Assembly (NCBI RefSeq): GCF_964246085.1
Contig: NZ_CAXTPD010000004.1
Strand: one strand, 5' to 3'
From: Brotaphodocola sp003480315
Lineage (GTDB): Bacteria > Bacillota > Clostridia > Lachnospirales > Lachnospiraceae
Length of the DNA: 64,000 bases
Shown one piece after another: positions 1 to 8,477 of the stretch (the stretch's first letter is position 1; each line of letters begins with the position of its first letter). The position numbers were made by a program, and so were the translations under genes. The notes under the pieces were generated by a model. That model was given only the letters and a program-made list of their open reading frames with translations, ran no database searches and had not been told where the DNA came from.

Positions 1-1
1 A

Positions 2-793
2 AATGACCAGGATGATGTGATTGAATCCGGTGCGCTTGTGGTGGAAGAAAACGGTGTTACGCTTCACTTTGATGGAAGCGGTGATACTCTGCAGCTTGAG
101 CTTACGGTCAGCGGCGATCTGATGGACCTTACCAATGGAGGAAGTCTGTTTCCGGTAGAAGCAATCCAGTCCAGTGTACCGTATTTTACCAGAAATGGCC
201 TGGAAATGAATGCGGAAGTGGAGCTTGGTACGTTTCTGCTGACGAATGGTGCAAGCAGCTATTCCGGGGAAGGCAATGGCTACCGTCGGAGTGACTGTTA
301 TTGGGAGATCACAAAAAAGGCAGACGATATCCATGATGGCATCCGTGATCTGCACTTTGACGCGATCTGCTATATCCCGGAAAGCGCAATTTCAACTGCT
401 GCGAACGGAACGGTCGTTGTGTCCAGCGAACTGTACGATGCCTATACGGGCATGTGGCTGACAGCGGGCTCCACATTTAACAACAGCAGCCGCGGCGACA
501 ACTATTATCTTCATACCGTCAGCTGGAGAGGAAACAGCTATCTGATCGAATTTACTTATTCCACAGACTGGGATTTCCAGGTAGGTGACTGGGGTGCGGT
601 CCTGACGAAAAGCTATTCGGTCTATCTGCCGGCCGATTACGATGGCCTTGTGTTTGCAGCCCAGGCAGAACCGGATACTTATGAGAAAAGTGCCAGAAAG
701 ATGCAGCTGGACAGTATTTCTCCGGAGGCATGTGTCCTGGATCTTGACACATTAGACCCGTACAGCAGTCTGTATTTCAGCCTTTGTGACTGA
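2..793 (+). CDS. Unrecognised protein, 3' part only
   Basis: The reading frame is open from the left window edge (a GTG lies at 17, but the frame continues upstream), so this is the C-terminal 263 residues or so of a longer protein. The visible part is polar and acidic, rich in Tyr, Ser, Gly and Asp and without a membrane segment, with beta-type spacing such as SGDLMDLTNGGSLFP. It resembles the extracellular part of clostridial anti-sigma or DUF4179-type proteins, but no diagnostic motif was seen and no function is assigned. It ends 90 bp before the convergent LysR gene. Confidence 0.6.
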   Translation, partial: NDQDDVIESGALVVEENGVTLHFDGSGDTLQLELTVSGDLMDLTNGGSLFPVEAIQSSVPYFTRNGLEMNAEVELGTFLLTNGASSYSGEGNGYRRSDCYWEITKKADDIHDGIRDLHFDAICYIPESAISTAANGTVVVSSELYDAYTGMWLTAGSTFNNSSRGDNYYLHTVSWRGNSYLIEFTYSTDWDFQVGDWGAVLTKSYSVYLPADYDGLVFAAQAEPDTYEKSARKMQLDSISPEACVLDLDTLDPYSSLYFSLCD

Positions 794-883
794 GAGAGGG
801 CAGACCTATGCACATAGAGTGAGAGATGATATAGATAAATATCTATAATAGATATAGAAAAGGATATGCTTTTTGCCGGAGGC

Positions 884-1813
884 TCAGAGCATATCCAGAA
901 AAGCACTGACTACTTTTGGCATGTACCGGTTTCGTTTGTAATAGAAATTCACTTCCCGGAACGCATCCTGATGGCTCAGCTTATAGTATACCAGATGCTC
1001 CTCGTCCGGCACATGGCGGATCAGGGTGTCGGAACTGAAGGAAATGCCCATGCCCTGGCGGGAAAGGTTATAAGCTGTGATCTGCTGATCCAGCTCCAGA
1101 CGCACCTTTGGAAGGAAGTGGGCATTGTGGAAGATTCGGTCAGCGCGTTCCCTTGTGTCGTTTCCGCCTTTTAACAGCAGAAAATTTTCATCCTGGAAAT
1201 GTTCCAGGGAAACCGGAGGGATGCGGGAGTTTAAATGACGTTCTTCCCGGATGTCAGAGGCAGTCAGTGCATAGTTTTTCATGGTCTCATTCACTGCAAA
1301 GCGGGCAGGAACCGTGAGAAGCAGATGTTCTTCACAGAAGAAGCGTTTGCTGTAAACAGCCGGATCCATGCTGCGGTTATCAATCAGAAAATCCAGGGAG
1401 CCTGAGAAGAGCCGCTCGGTCAGTTCTGAGGTGGTGGCTTCCATCAGATTCAGGTGAACCTGGGGGTATTGTTCATTAAAGCGGGAGATCAGGGGCGGCA
1501 GAACATAGGAGGTAAACAGGTTCGTGCCGCCAATGGAAAGGGATCCGCTTTTTAACTCCCGCATATCGTTGATATAATTCTGAAATCCGTTCTCTACGTC
1601 CATAATGATCTCAATGGAGCGGATATATTCCTTTCCCAGATCGGTCAGCTGGATGGGATTGGAGCTGCGGTCAAAGATGGGGAAGCCAATCTGGGCTTCC
1701 TCTTTTTTTACTGCGGCACTCAAAGATGGCTGGCTGATAAACAGGTTGCGGGCGGCTTTGGAAAAGCTCATTTCTTTGTAGACCTCGTAAACATATCGCA
1801 TTCCCTGAAACAT
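884..1813 (-). CDS. LysR family transcriptional regulator
   Basis: A 309-residue protein with an N-terminal winged helix-turn-helix (SFSKAARNLFISQPSLSAAVKKEE, about residues 15-40) followed by a substrate-binding-like effector domain (SGSLSIGGTNLFTSYVLPPLI from about residue 90). Length and order are standard for LysR regulators. The start ATG at 1813 has AGGAGG just upstream. It is divergent from aspA with about 215 bp between starts, the usual arrangement for a LysR protein that controls the neighbouring gene, so control of aspartase is inferred. The effector is not evident from sequence. Confidence 0.92.
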   Translation of the reverse strand: MFQGMRYVYEVYKEMSFSKAARNLFISQPSLSAAVKKEEAQIGFPIFDRSSNPIQLTDLGKEYIRSIEIIMDVENGFQNYINDMRELKSGSLSIGGTNLFTSYVLPPLISRFNEQYPQVHLNLMEATTSELTERLFSGSLDFLIDNRSMDPAVYSKRFFCEEHLLLTVPARFAVNETMKNYALTASDIREERHLNSRIPPVSLEHFQDENFLLLKGGNDTRERADRIFHNAHFLPKVRLELDQQITAYNLSRQGMGISFSSDTLIRHVPDEEHLVYYKLSHQDAFREVNFYYKRNRYMPKVVSAFLDML

Positions 1814-1826
1814 CGCATCCTCCTAA

Positions 1827-1898
1827 TATAGATTATAGTCTATAAAATGTATGATTTTATAAGTATTTGAAAATAGTTTAGTGCTAAATTATACTAAA
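1827..1898. promoter_or_regulatory. Palindrome-rich divergent promoter region between LysR gene and aspA
   Basis: The AT-rich gap contains three inverted repeats: TATAGA/TCTATA with a 6-bp spacer (1827-1844), ATAAAAT/ATTTTAT with a 5-bp spacer (1842-1860), and TTTAG/CTAAA with a 2-bp spacer (1877-1888). LysR proteins bind dyad sites of the T-N11-A kind in such divergent regions, so these are candidate operators for the adjacent regulator. Assignment to that regulator is inference. Confidence 0.5.
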
Positions 1899-2027
1899 GT
1901 CAAGAACTGTTACGAACAAACAATATCTTCCTGCGAAAATGCGGGACCGAGGCAGCAGATGAATCGCTGGATGTGGAAGTGTGCCTGGCTGCAGGAATAT
2001 GGATGGATACAGGGGAGGAAAACGAAG

Positions 2028-3464
2028 ATGAAGGAAGATGGAAAGAAATATCGTCTGGAGCATGATTCCATCGGGGAAAAAGAAGTGCCGGAGGATGCTT
2101 ATTACGGAGTGCAGACTCTTCGGGCTTATGAAAACTTTAATATTACCGGACTGAAAATGCATCCGGAACTGATCAACAGTGTGGCGCAGATCAAGAAGGC
2201 AGCAGCCATCACCAACTTTGAAGTGGGTGAACTGGATAAGAAAAGAGCGGCAGCTATCACCCAGGCCTGCGATGAGATCATTGCAGGAAAGCTGCATGAC
2301 CAGTTTATTGTAGATCCGATCCAGGGTGGCGCAGGAACTTCCTTAAATATGAACGCAAATGAGGTCATTGCAAATCGGGCTATTGAAATTCTTGGCGGAC
2401 AGAAGGGGGATTACAAGCTGGTGAATCCGAATGACCACGTTAACTTTGGCCAGTCCACCAATGATGTATTTCCGTCCTGCGGAAAGATGGCAGCGTTGAA
2501 GCTTTTGGGGAATGCCCAGGAGCAGTTAAAACGACTGGAAGAGGCGCTGATGGCAAAGGCACAGGAGTTTGATTCTGTCATTAAGATGGGACGTACCCAG
2601 CTGCAGGATGCCGTGCCGATCCGCCTTGGGCAGGAGTTCCACGCCTATGCATCGGCCATCCGCCGCGATATCCGCCGTTTTGACAACGCCAAGGAAGAAA
2701 TCCGCTGCCTGAATCTGGGCGGTACCGCTATCGGAACCGGACTGAACGCAGATGTACAGTATTTTCACCGGGTAGTAAAAAATATGTCTACGCTGACCGG
2801 AGAGGAGCTGGTACAGTCTTATGACATGATCGATGCAACACAAAATCTGGACAGTTATGCTTCCGTCTCAGGTATTGTGAAAAACTGTGCTGTGAATCTG
2901 TCAAAAATGTCCAATGACCTGCGGCTGATGTCTTCCGGACCGAGAACCGGTTTTGGTGAGATAAACCTTCCGGCAAGACAGAACGGTTCCTCCATCATGC
3001 CGGGCAAGATCAATCCGGTCATCCCGGAGGTTGTGAATCAGGTTGCTTTCAACATCATTGGTAACGATGTGACCATCACCATGGCAGCCGAGGCCGGACA
3101 GCTGGAGCTGAATGCCTTTGAACCGATCATCTTCTACAATCTGTTTGAGTCTATCGAAACACTGACTTATGCGGTGAAAACCCTGGTAGATAATTGTATC
3201 ACAGGCATTACCGCAAACAAAGAGCACTGCCGCAGCCAGGTGGAGAACAGCATCGGTGTCATCACTGCGATCTGCCCGTATGTAGGTTATGAGACCGCGG
3301 CAAATATTGCAAAAGAAGCGCTTCGTACCGGACGCCAGGTCAGAGACCTGATTCTGGAGAAAGGCCTGATGGATGAAGAACAGTTGAATACTGTTCTGGA
3401 CCCGTATACCATGACCGAGCCGGGAATTCTCGGAAAAGATCCGATGGAACAGCTGCGCGGCTAA
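2028..3464 (+). CDS. aspA: Aspartate ammonia-lyase (aspartase)
   Basis: Converts L-aspartate to fumarate and ammonia in the cytoplasm. The 478-residue product has the length of E. coli AspA and matches it in remembered blocks: EVPEDAYYGVQTLRA near the N terminus, MGRTQLQDAVP, NLGGTAIGTGLN, and the superfamily signature GSSIMPGKINP at about residues 320-330, which contains the catalytic serine loop. The frame extends upstream to 1881, but ATG 2028 is chosen because AGGGGAGGAA (2011-2020) sits 7 bp before it and family similarity begins there. A strong terminator follows. Fumarase is the main alternative, but the block similarity favours aspartase. Confidence 0.93.
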   Translation: MKEDGKKYRLEHDSIGEKEVPEDAYYGVQTLRAYENFNITGLKMHPELINSVAQIKKAAAITNFEVGELDKKRAAAITQACDEIIAGKLHDQFIVDPIQGGAGTSLNMNANEVIANRAIEILGGQKGDYKLVNPNDHVNFGQSTNDVFPSCGKMAALKLLGNAQEQLKRLEEALMAKAQEFDSVIKMGRTQLQDAVPIRLGQEFHAYASAIRRDIRRFDNAKEEIRCLNLGGTAIGTGLNADVQYFHRVVKNMSTLTGEELVQSYDMIDATQNLDSYASVSGIVKNCAVNLSKMSNDLRLMSSGPRTGFGEINLPARQNGSSIMPGKINPVIPEVVNQVAFNIIGNDVTITMAAEAGQLELNAFEPIIFYNLFESIETLTYAVKTLVDNCITGITANKEHCRSQVENSIGVITAICPYVGYETAANIAKEALRTGRQVRDLILEKGLMDEEQLNTVLDPYTMTEPGILGKDPMEQLRG

Positions 3465-3474
3465 AGAGAAAAAA

Positions 3475-3516
3475 GAAGAACGCCAGTCCCTTCAGCAGGA
3501 CTGGCGTTCTTCTTCG
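3475..3516 (+). terminator. Rho-independent terminator of aspA
   Basis: A perfect 15-bp stem (3475-3489 with 3498-3512) encloses an 8-nt loop, followed by a short T/C-rich tail. It begins 10 bp after the aspA stop codon. Confidence 0.85.
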
Positions 3517-3521
3517 TCCTG

Positions 3522-3530
3522 TGTTATAAT
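3522..3530 (+). promoter_or_regulatory. Probable extended -10 promoter for the fchA operon
   Basis: TGTTATAAT is a perfect -10 hexamer (3525-3530) with an upstream TG element. No convincing -35 box is present because the preceding DNA is the aspA terminator; extended -10 promoters can dispense with one. Transcription from here would place the tandem repeat in the 5' leader. Confidence 0.5.
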
Positions 3531-3533
3531 GTG

Positions 3534-3672
3534 ACGAGCGCAAGAGAGCCGGAAACGTGCTTGCACGGTTACGGCGAACGGCGAGGAAATCAAGTGACGA
3601 AGTCACGGGAACGAGCGCAAGAGAGCCGGAAACGTGCTTGCACGGTTACGGCGAACGGCGAGGAAATCAAGT
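3534..3672 (+). repeat. Tandem direct repeat, two 62-bp copies, period 77 bp
   Basis: The copies 3534-3595 and 3611-3672 appear identical and start ACGAGCGCAAGAGAGCC. They are separated by 15 bp; the junction forms a small hairpin (GTGAC/GTCAC around GAA). Each copy also contains a short CGTG/CACG stem. The 77-bp period is not a multiple of three and GC content is higher than the flanks. The block lies between the inferred promoter and the fchA start, so it would be transcribed as an untranslated leader. Confidence 0.85.
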
Positions 3673-3692
3673 TGTGGAAGGATGATTTTCTG

Positions 3693-4319
3693 ATGATAGA
3701 AAAAGAATTAATGGGCCTCTGGCTGAATACGCTGGCCTCGAAATCACCCGTACCGGGCGGCGGCGGCGCTTCGGCCATCGGCGGTGCCCTGGCGGCAGCC
3801 TTGGGACAGATGGTTGCGAACTTAACAGTGGGAAAGAAAAAATATGCAGATGTCGAGGAAACGATGCAGGAAGTACTTGGAAAGCTTCAGGCATGTCAGG
3901 CAGATTTTCTGGATCTGGTGGATCAGGATGCAAAGGTCTTCGCACCTCTTGCAGCAGCTTACGCCCTTCCGACCTCTACGGAGGAAGAAAAGCAGGAAAA
4001 AGCGCGCATTATGGAAGAAAGACTTCTGGCAGCAAGTCTGGTGCCACTTCACATGATGGAAAAGGCAGCGGAAATGCTGGAATTTCTGGAAATCCTTGCG
4101 GAGAAGGGAAGCCGTATGGCGGTATCCGATGTGGGAGTTGCCGTACAGTTTGCCCGTACCGCGTTGACGGGAGCGATCATGAATGTTTATATCAACACCA
4201 AATCCATGAAGAACCGGGAAAAGGCAGAAGAACTGAATACAAAAGCAAACAACCTGATGAAACAGGGAATCAGACGGGCAGATGAAATCTATACGAGAGT
4301 GCTGGAGCAGCTTGCCTGA
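3693..4319 (+). CDS. fchA: Cyclodeaminase/cyclohydrolase family protein (FTCD C-terminal domain type)
   Basis: A 208-residue all-helical protein of the formiminotetrahydrofolate cyclodeaminase C-terminal family. The N terminus LWLNTLASKSPVPGGGGASAIGGALAAALGQMVANLT carries the Gly-rich folate-binding loop. In clostridia stand-alone proteins of this size act as methenyl-tetrahydrofolate cyclohydrolase or formimino-THF cyclodeaminase. ATG 3693 is preceded by GGAAGG at 3676-3681; an in-frame TTG at 3672 with GAGGAA upstream is a possible alternative. It lies 17 bp before folD, which supports a role in one-carbon folate interconversion. Which of the two activities dominates cannot be read from sequence. 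Confidence 0.87.
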   Translation: MIEKELMGLWLNTLASKSPVPGGGGASAIGGALAAALGQMVANLTVGKKKYADVEETMQEVLGKLQACQADFLDLVDQDAKVFAPLAAAYALPTSTEEEKQEKARIMEERLLAASLVPLHMMEKAAEMLEFLEILAEKGSRMAVSDVGVAVQFARTALTGAIMNVYINTKSMKNREKAEELNTKANNLMKQGIRRADEIYTRVLEQLA

Positions 4320-4336
4320 AAAAAGGGAGGAAATCC

Positions 4337-5170
4337 ATGAGAGTATTAAAGGGCGCAGAGGTTTCTGTGAAAATGAAAGAAGAAGTGCAGGCGGCGCTTG
4401 CAAAATGCAAGGGGGAGTCTCCAAAGCTGGCGATTATCCGTGTGGGCGAGAATCCGGATGATATGTCCTATGAGCGCGGTGCTACCAAAAAAATGGAGAG
4501 CTTTGGCCTTCGGGTGCAGTCCTATGTATATCCGGAAGATATCACGGATTCGGATTTCAAGGCAGAGTTCACAAGGATTAACGAAGATCCGGATGTGACC
4601 GGAATCCTGATGCTGCGTCCGCTGCCAAAGCAGATCTGCGAGAAGGATATTGAGAGAATGATCGATCCTGAGAAGGATCTGGACGGCATCTCCCCGGTCA
4701 ACATCGCAAAGGTATTTGCGGGCGATGACAGCGGATTTGCCCCATGTACGGCAGAGGCAGTTGTGGAAGTGCTGAAAGCGGCAGAAATCCCGATGACCGG
4801 AAAACGTGTGACCATTGTGGGCCGAAGCATGGTTGTGGGTAAACCGCTTTCTATGTTAATGGTGAAGGAAAATGCGACCGTTACCATCTGCCACACCAGA
4901 ACCAAAGACCTGGCAGGCACCTGCCGCAATGCGGAAATCCTTGTGGCTGCAGCCGGACGGGCAAAAATGCTGAATGGCGACTATGTAGGCCAGGACGCAG
5001 TGGTGATTGATGTGGGCATCAATGTGGATGAAAACGGAAAACTCTGCGGAGATGTGGATTACGATACCATTCAGGACAAAGCTCAGGCGGCAACTCCGGT
5101 GCCGGGCGGTGTCGGTGCGGTGACTACGGCGGTGCTGGCGAAGCATCTGGTAAGAGCTGCGGGACTGTAG
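4337..5170 (+). CDS. folD: Bifunctional methylene-THF dehydrogenase / methenyl-THF cyclohydrolase
   Basis: Interconverts 5,10-methylene-, 5,10-methenyl- and 10-formyl-tetrahydrofolate using NAD(P). The 277-residue protein has the FolD landmarks: SYERGATKKMESFGL near residue 40, ILMLRPLPKQI, DPEKDLDGISPVN, the Rossmann segment VTIVGRSMVVGKPLSMLM around residues 155-175 and the C-terminal TPVPGGVGAVTTAVL. The usual catalytic Y-x3-K motif is read here as YERGATKK. AGGGAGG precedes ATG 4337. It forms an operon with fchA. In Bacillus folD sits between nusB and xseA; here it is elsewhere. Confidence 0.95.
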   Translation: MRVLKGAEVSVKMKEEVQAALAKCKGESPKLAIIRVGENPDDMSYERGATKKMESFGLRVQSYVYPEDITDSDFKAEFTRINEDPDVTGILMLRPLPKQICEKDIERMIDPEKDLDGISPVNIAKVFAGDDSGFAPCTAEAVVEVLKAAEIPMTGKRVTIVGRSMVVGKPLSMLMVKENATVTICHTRTKDLAGTCRNAEILVAAAGRAKMLNGDYVGQDAVVIDVGINVDENGKLCGDVDYDTIQDKAQAATPVPGGVGAVTTAVLAKHLVRAAGL

Positions 5171-5193
5171 GACAAATAGAAGGAGATATTCAC

Positions 5194-5823
5194 ATGGCAA
5201 AAGTATTACTGATTAACGGAAGTGGAAATGAGCATGGCTGTACCTTCACTGCATTGAGTGAGGCAGCAAAGGCATTAAATGAGGAAGGCGTGGAGACTGA
5301 GATCATCCAGCTTGGAAAAGATGCTATCCGTGACTGCATCGGCTGCGGTTCCTGCGGAAAGCTGGGCCGCTGTGTATTTGATGATGATCAGGTCAATCTT
5401 GTGGCTGCAAAAGCAAAAGAGGCAGATGGCTTTATTTTCGGAAGCCCGGTTTACTATGCGCATCCGAGCGGACGTGTACTGTCCTTCCTGGACCGCCTGT
5501 TTTATTCGGCAGGCAGTGCTTTTGCTTACAAGCCGGGGGCGGCAGTGCTTTCGGCAAGACGCGGCGGAACTACGGCATCCTTTGATGTGTTAAATAAATA
5601 TTTTGGCATCAGCAACATGATGACGGTTGGTTCCCAGTACTGGAATATGGTGCATGGCAATAAGCCGGAGGAGGTTTTACAGGATCTGGAAGGCCTGCAG
5701 ATCATGCGCACTCTGGGCCGCAACATGGCCTGGATGATCAAGTGTATTGAGGCAGGAAAGGCAGCAGGCATTACCCCGCCGGCCGGAAGAGAAGAGCGGG
5801 CCAGAACCAATTTTATCCGATAG
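5194..5823 (+). CDS. Flavodoxin-like NAD(P)H-dependent FMN reductase family protein
   Basis: A 209-residue flavoprotein of the NADPH-dependent FMN reductase / iron-sulfur flavoprotein family. The N terminus VLLINGSGNEHGCT is the phosphate-binding loop for FMN. A cysteine cluster C48-x2-C51-x2-C54-x4-C59 follows, typical of clostridial iron-sulfur flavoproteins, and GSPVYYAHPSGRVLSFLDRL is the conserved flavin-binding segment. AGAAGGAGAT precedes ATG 5194. It is 23 bp downstream of folD and probably cotranscribed. The physiological electron acceptor is unknown. Confidence 0.85.
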   Translation: MAKVLLINGSGNEHGCTFTALSEAAKALNEEGVETEIIQLGKDAIRDCIGCGSCGKLGRCVFDDDQVNLVAAKAKEADGFIFGSPVYYAHPSGRVLSFLDRLFYSAGSAFAYKPGAAVLSARRGGTTASFDVLNKYFGISNMMTVGSQYWNMVHGNKPEEVLQDLEGLQIMRTLGRNMAWMIKCIEAGKAAGITPPAGREERARTNFIR

Positions 5824-5914
5824 GCTGCAGATACCGCTGATCCGGAGCACAGCCGTGGAAAGCGGGGATGACAGAAAGCATGTTGGAATACAGGACGGGA
5901 AAGGACAGGAGCAG

Positions 5915-6403
5915 ATGAAGATCAGAAATGCAGGACTGGAGGATCTGCCGGAGATTTTAAAACTTTATGAGGAAGCCAGGGCCTTTATGCAGGAGACCGG
6001 AAATGAAACCCAGTGGGGCACATCATATCCGCCGGTAGAGCGGGTAGAAGCTGATATCCGCGAAGGAAAAAGCTATGTTTGTGAGGCAGGTGATGTGCTG
6101 GCCGGAGTGTTCTATTTTTCAGAGGGACCGGATCTGGACTATGCAGAGATTTATGAGGGAAGCTGGATCGGGACCGGAGCCTACCATGTCATGCACCGGG
6201 TGGCAGCGCCGGGCCGTGTGAAGGGAGCCGGTTCCTTCTGTATCCGCTGGTGCGCGGAGCACAGTCAGGGTGACTTGCGGATCGATACCCACCGGAATAA
6301 TCTTCCCATGCAGCATGTTCTGGGAAAGCTTGGCTTTGAAACATGCGGGATCATTCATCTGGCAGACGGAGATGAGCGGATCGCGTTTGAGATTTGTACA
6401 TAA
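5915..6403 (+). CDS. GNAT family N-acetyltransferase
   Basis: A 162-residue GNAT protein. The N terminus KIRNAGLEDLPEILKLYEEARAFM and the later HRNNLPMQHVLGKLGFETCGII are the standard start and C-terminal motif of this family. The segment VMHRVAAPGRVKGAGSFC stands where the acetyl-CoA-binding R/Q-x-x-G-x-G/A loop should be. An upstream extension of the frame to 5747 overlaps the preceding gene and is rejected; ATG 5915 follows AGGACAGGAGCAG. The acceptor substrate is unknown. Confidence 0.8.
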   Translation: MKIRNAGLEDLPEILKLYEEARAFMQETGNETQWGTSYPPVERVEADIREGKSYVCEAGDVLAGVFYFSEGPDLDYAEIYEGSWIGTGAYHVMHRVAAPGRVKGAGSFCIRWCAEHSQGDLRIDTHRNNLPMQHVLGKLGFETCGIIHLADGDERIAFEICT

Positions 6404-6493
6404 TTACAGATTTTTGTCGGAAACGGTAGCTTTCTGTGGACAAACATGCTAAGATGGAAACACGGCATTGATACCGGAGAGGAGGCAGCAATT

Positions 6494-7093
6494 ATGAGCA
6501 AAGTCATTACCATCAGCCGTGAGTTTGGAAGCGGCGGTCGTGAAGTGGGGTTTCGTCTGGCAGAAAAACTGGGCATTCCATTTTACGATAAAGAAATCAT
6601 TTCCATGGCAGCGGAGGATACCAATATTTCTGAAGAGGTGTTCCACAGTCATGATGAAGTAATCGGAAAGAAAGAACGGATCGATCATGATTATGTATCA
6701 GTAGATCCGTTTTCCTTATATGAAGTTCCGGTATCGGATCAGGTATTTATGGCACAGTCGCAGATCATCAAAAAGCTGGCTCAGGAAGGTCCGTGCGTGA
6801 TCATTGGCCGCTGTTCGGATATTCTGGTAGAGGATGGATTTCATGTATTTATCTGTGCCGGCATGAAGAAGCGCGTGGAGCGTATGCTGGCTTTAGAGCC
6901 GCAGGAAACTGCAAAAAAGATGGAAAACCGTATGCGCCAGATCGATCAGAAACGCCGTGATTATTACCAGTATTACAGCGGAAATGAGTGGGGAAACCCG
7001 AGAAACTATCACTTAAGTTTGAACAGCGGAAAACTTGGGATAGAAAAGTGTGTTGATATGATCCTGGAGAGTTTGAAACTGTATGAGCAGTAA
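6494..7093 (+). CDS. Cytidylate kinase-like family protein
   Basis: A 199-residue P-loop protein of the cytidylate kinase-like family. The N terminus VITISREFGSGGREVGFRLAEKLGIPFYDKEII contains the nucleotide-binding loop SREFGSGG (about residues 8-15), and QRKRRDYYQYY-type basic residues plus WGNPRNYHLSLNSGKLG form the characteristic C-terminal part. Such proteins are common in gut clostridia and lack a proven substrate. ATG 6494 is preceded by GAGAGGAGG; the longer frame from 6446 is not favoured. A longer paralogue lies at 45017-46054. Confidence 0.85.
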   Translation: MSKVITISREFGSGGREVGFRLAEKLGIPFYDKEIISMAAEDTNISEEVFHSHDEVIGKKERIDHDYVSVDPFSLYEVPVSDQVFMAQSQIIKKLAQEGPCVIIGRCSDILVEDGFHVFICAGMKKRVERMLALEPQETAKKMENRMRQIDQKRRDYYQYYSGNEWGNPRNYHLSLNSGKLGIEKCVDMILESLKLYEQ

Positions 7094-8474
7094 TCAGATT
7101 TTAAAAGAATATAATAAAATGGATTCAAAGAAGAATCAGACATCTGCGGTCAGCATGACAGAAGGATCTTTGTGGAAGAATATTTTTCTGTTCAGCTGCC
7201 CGCTGATTTTTTCCCAGCTGCTGGAGGTTATGTTTAACTTAAGCGATGTGGCTGTTGTAGGGCGCTTTGCGGATTACCGGGCACTGGGATCGGTGGGCTC
7301 CACAAGTCTTCTGGTGACGCTGTTTACCGGATTCCTCATTGGCATGGGCGCCGGAGTGAATGTCCGCGTGGCTCATGGCCTGGGAGCCGGAAACCAGAAA
7401 GAGACAGAGGAGACTATCCACTCCTCTTTTCTGATCTGCCTTGTGACCGGACTTATCATCTGTGCGGTTGGTCTGACCAGCTCCAGAGTGTTCCTTGCTC
7501 TTCTGCATACGAAGGATGAGCTGATGGAGGGTGCGGTCAATTACCTTCAGATCTATTCTCTGGGTATGCCGGCCATGGGACTTTACAATTTCGGCAACGG
7601 CGTTATGAGTGCCAGAGGTGACACCAAACGGCCGCTGGTGTATCTGCTTATCGCAGGAGTCCTGAACGTGATCATGAACCTCATCTTTGTCATCGGGTTT
7701 CATATGGCAGCGGAAGGTGTAGCTATTGCCAGCGTCATGGCCCAGTATACATCAGCCGGTCTGGTTTTACATCATCTCTGGAGACGGCGGGATGTCTGCA
7801 GACTTCAGCTTCGCAAGGTGCGTTTTCACAGAATGGCCGGTAAGGCTGTATTAATGCTGGGAATTCCCGGAGGACTGCAGCAGGCAATCTTCGCGATCGC
7901 CAACCTGTTTGTACAGGCGGGCGTCAATTCCTTTGACGCAGTTACGGTTTCGGGAAATGCGGCGGCAGCCAACACCGATCCGCTGGTCTACAATTCCATG
8001 TTTGCCTTTTACACGGCCTGCGCAAGCTTCATGAGCCGCAACCTGGGAGCGGGAAAAAAGGAGCGGGTATTGAAAAGCTATTTTATCTGCCTGACATATG
8101 CTTTTTCGATCGGAGCAGTTCTGGGAGGATTCTTTTTCCTGTTTGGCGATGAGTTTTTATCCCTGTTTGCAACAGAGCCTGCTGTGATCCATGCGGGAAA
8201 GGAACGGCTTTCCATCATGGCCTTTTCGTATGCGATCTCGGCATTTATGGACTGTTCTATTGCAGCCTCCCGCGGAATCGGAAAGAGTGTCGCACCCACA
8301 GTGATCGTCATTCTTGGTTCCTGTGTATTCCGTGTGATCTGGGTATTTACGATCTTCGCCCACTTCCACACGCTGACATCCCTGTATTTGCTTTATGCAT
8401 TTTCGTGGATCATAACAGGAGCGGCAGAGGTAGCATACTTCTGGAAAAGCTACAGAAAGATTCCTGTTTTATAA
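7083..8474 (+). CDS. MATE family efflux transporter
   Basis: A 463-residue integral membrane protein with about 12 hydrophobic segments, starting SLWKNIFLFSCPLIFSQLLEVMFNLSDVAVVGRF. MATE family landmarks are the paired halves and GALGS/ARGDTKRPL-type loops (MSARGDTKRPLVYLL). These proteins export drugs or metabolites using Na+ or H+ gradients. ATG 7083 overlaps the previous gene by 11 bp; a second in-frame ATG at 7119 lacks a better ribosome site. The stop is 4 bp from the convergent nfo stop. Substrate is unknown. Confidence 0.92.
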   Translation: MSSNQILKEYNKMDSKKNQTSAVSMTEGSLWKNIFLFSCPLIFSQLLEVMFNLSDVAVVGRFADYRALGSVGSTSLLVTLFTGFLIGMGAGVNVRVAHGLGAGNQKETEETIHSSFLICLVTGLIICAVGLTSSRVFLALLHTKDELMEGAVNYLQIYSLGMPAMGLYNFGNGVMSARGDTKRPLVYLLIAGVLNVIMNLIFVIGFHMAAEGVAIASVMAQYTSAGLVLHHLWRRRDVCRLQLRKVRFHRMAGKAVLMLGIPGGLQQAIFAIANLFVQAGVNSFDAVTVSGNAAAANTDPLVYNSMFAFYTACASFMSRNLGAGKKERVLKSYFICLTYAFSIGAVLGGFFFLFGDEFLSLFATEPAVIHAGKERLSIMAFSYAISAFMDCSIAASRGIGKSVAPTVIVILGSCVFRVIWVFTIFAHFHTLTSLYLLYAFSWIITGAAEVAYFWKSYRKIPVL

Positions 8475-8477
8475 TGT

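Noticed and set aside
1881..2027. Upstream extension of aspA
   Set aside because: No ribosome site at 1881, sequence lies in the regulatory region, and family similarity starts after ATG 2028.
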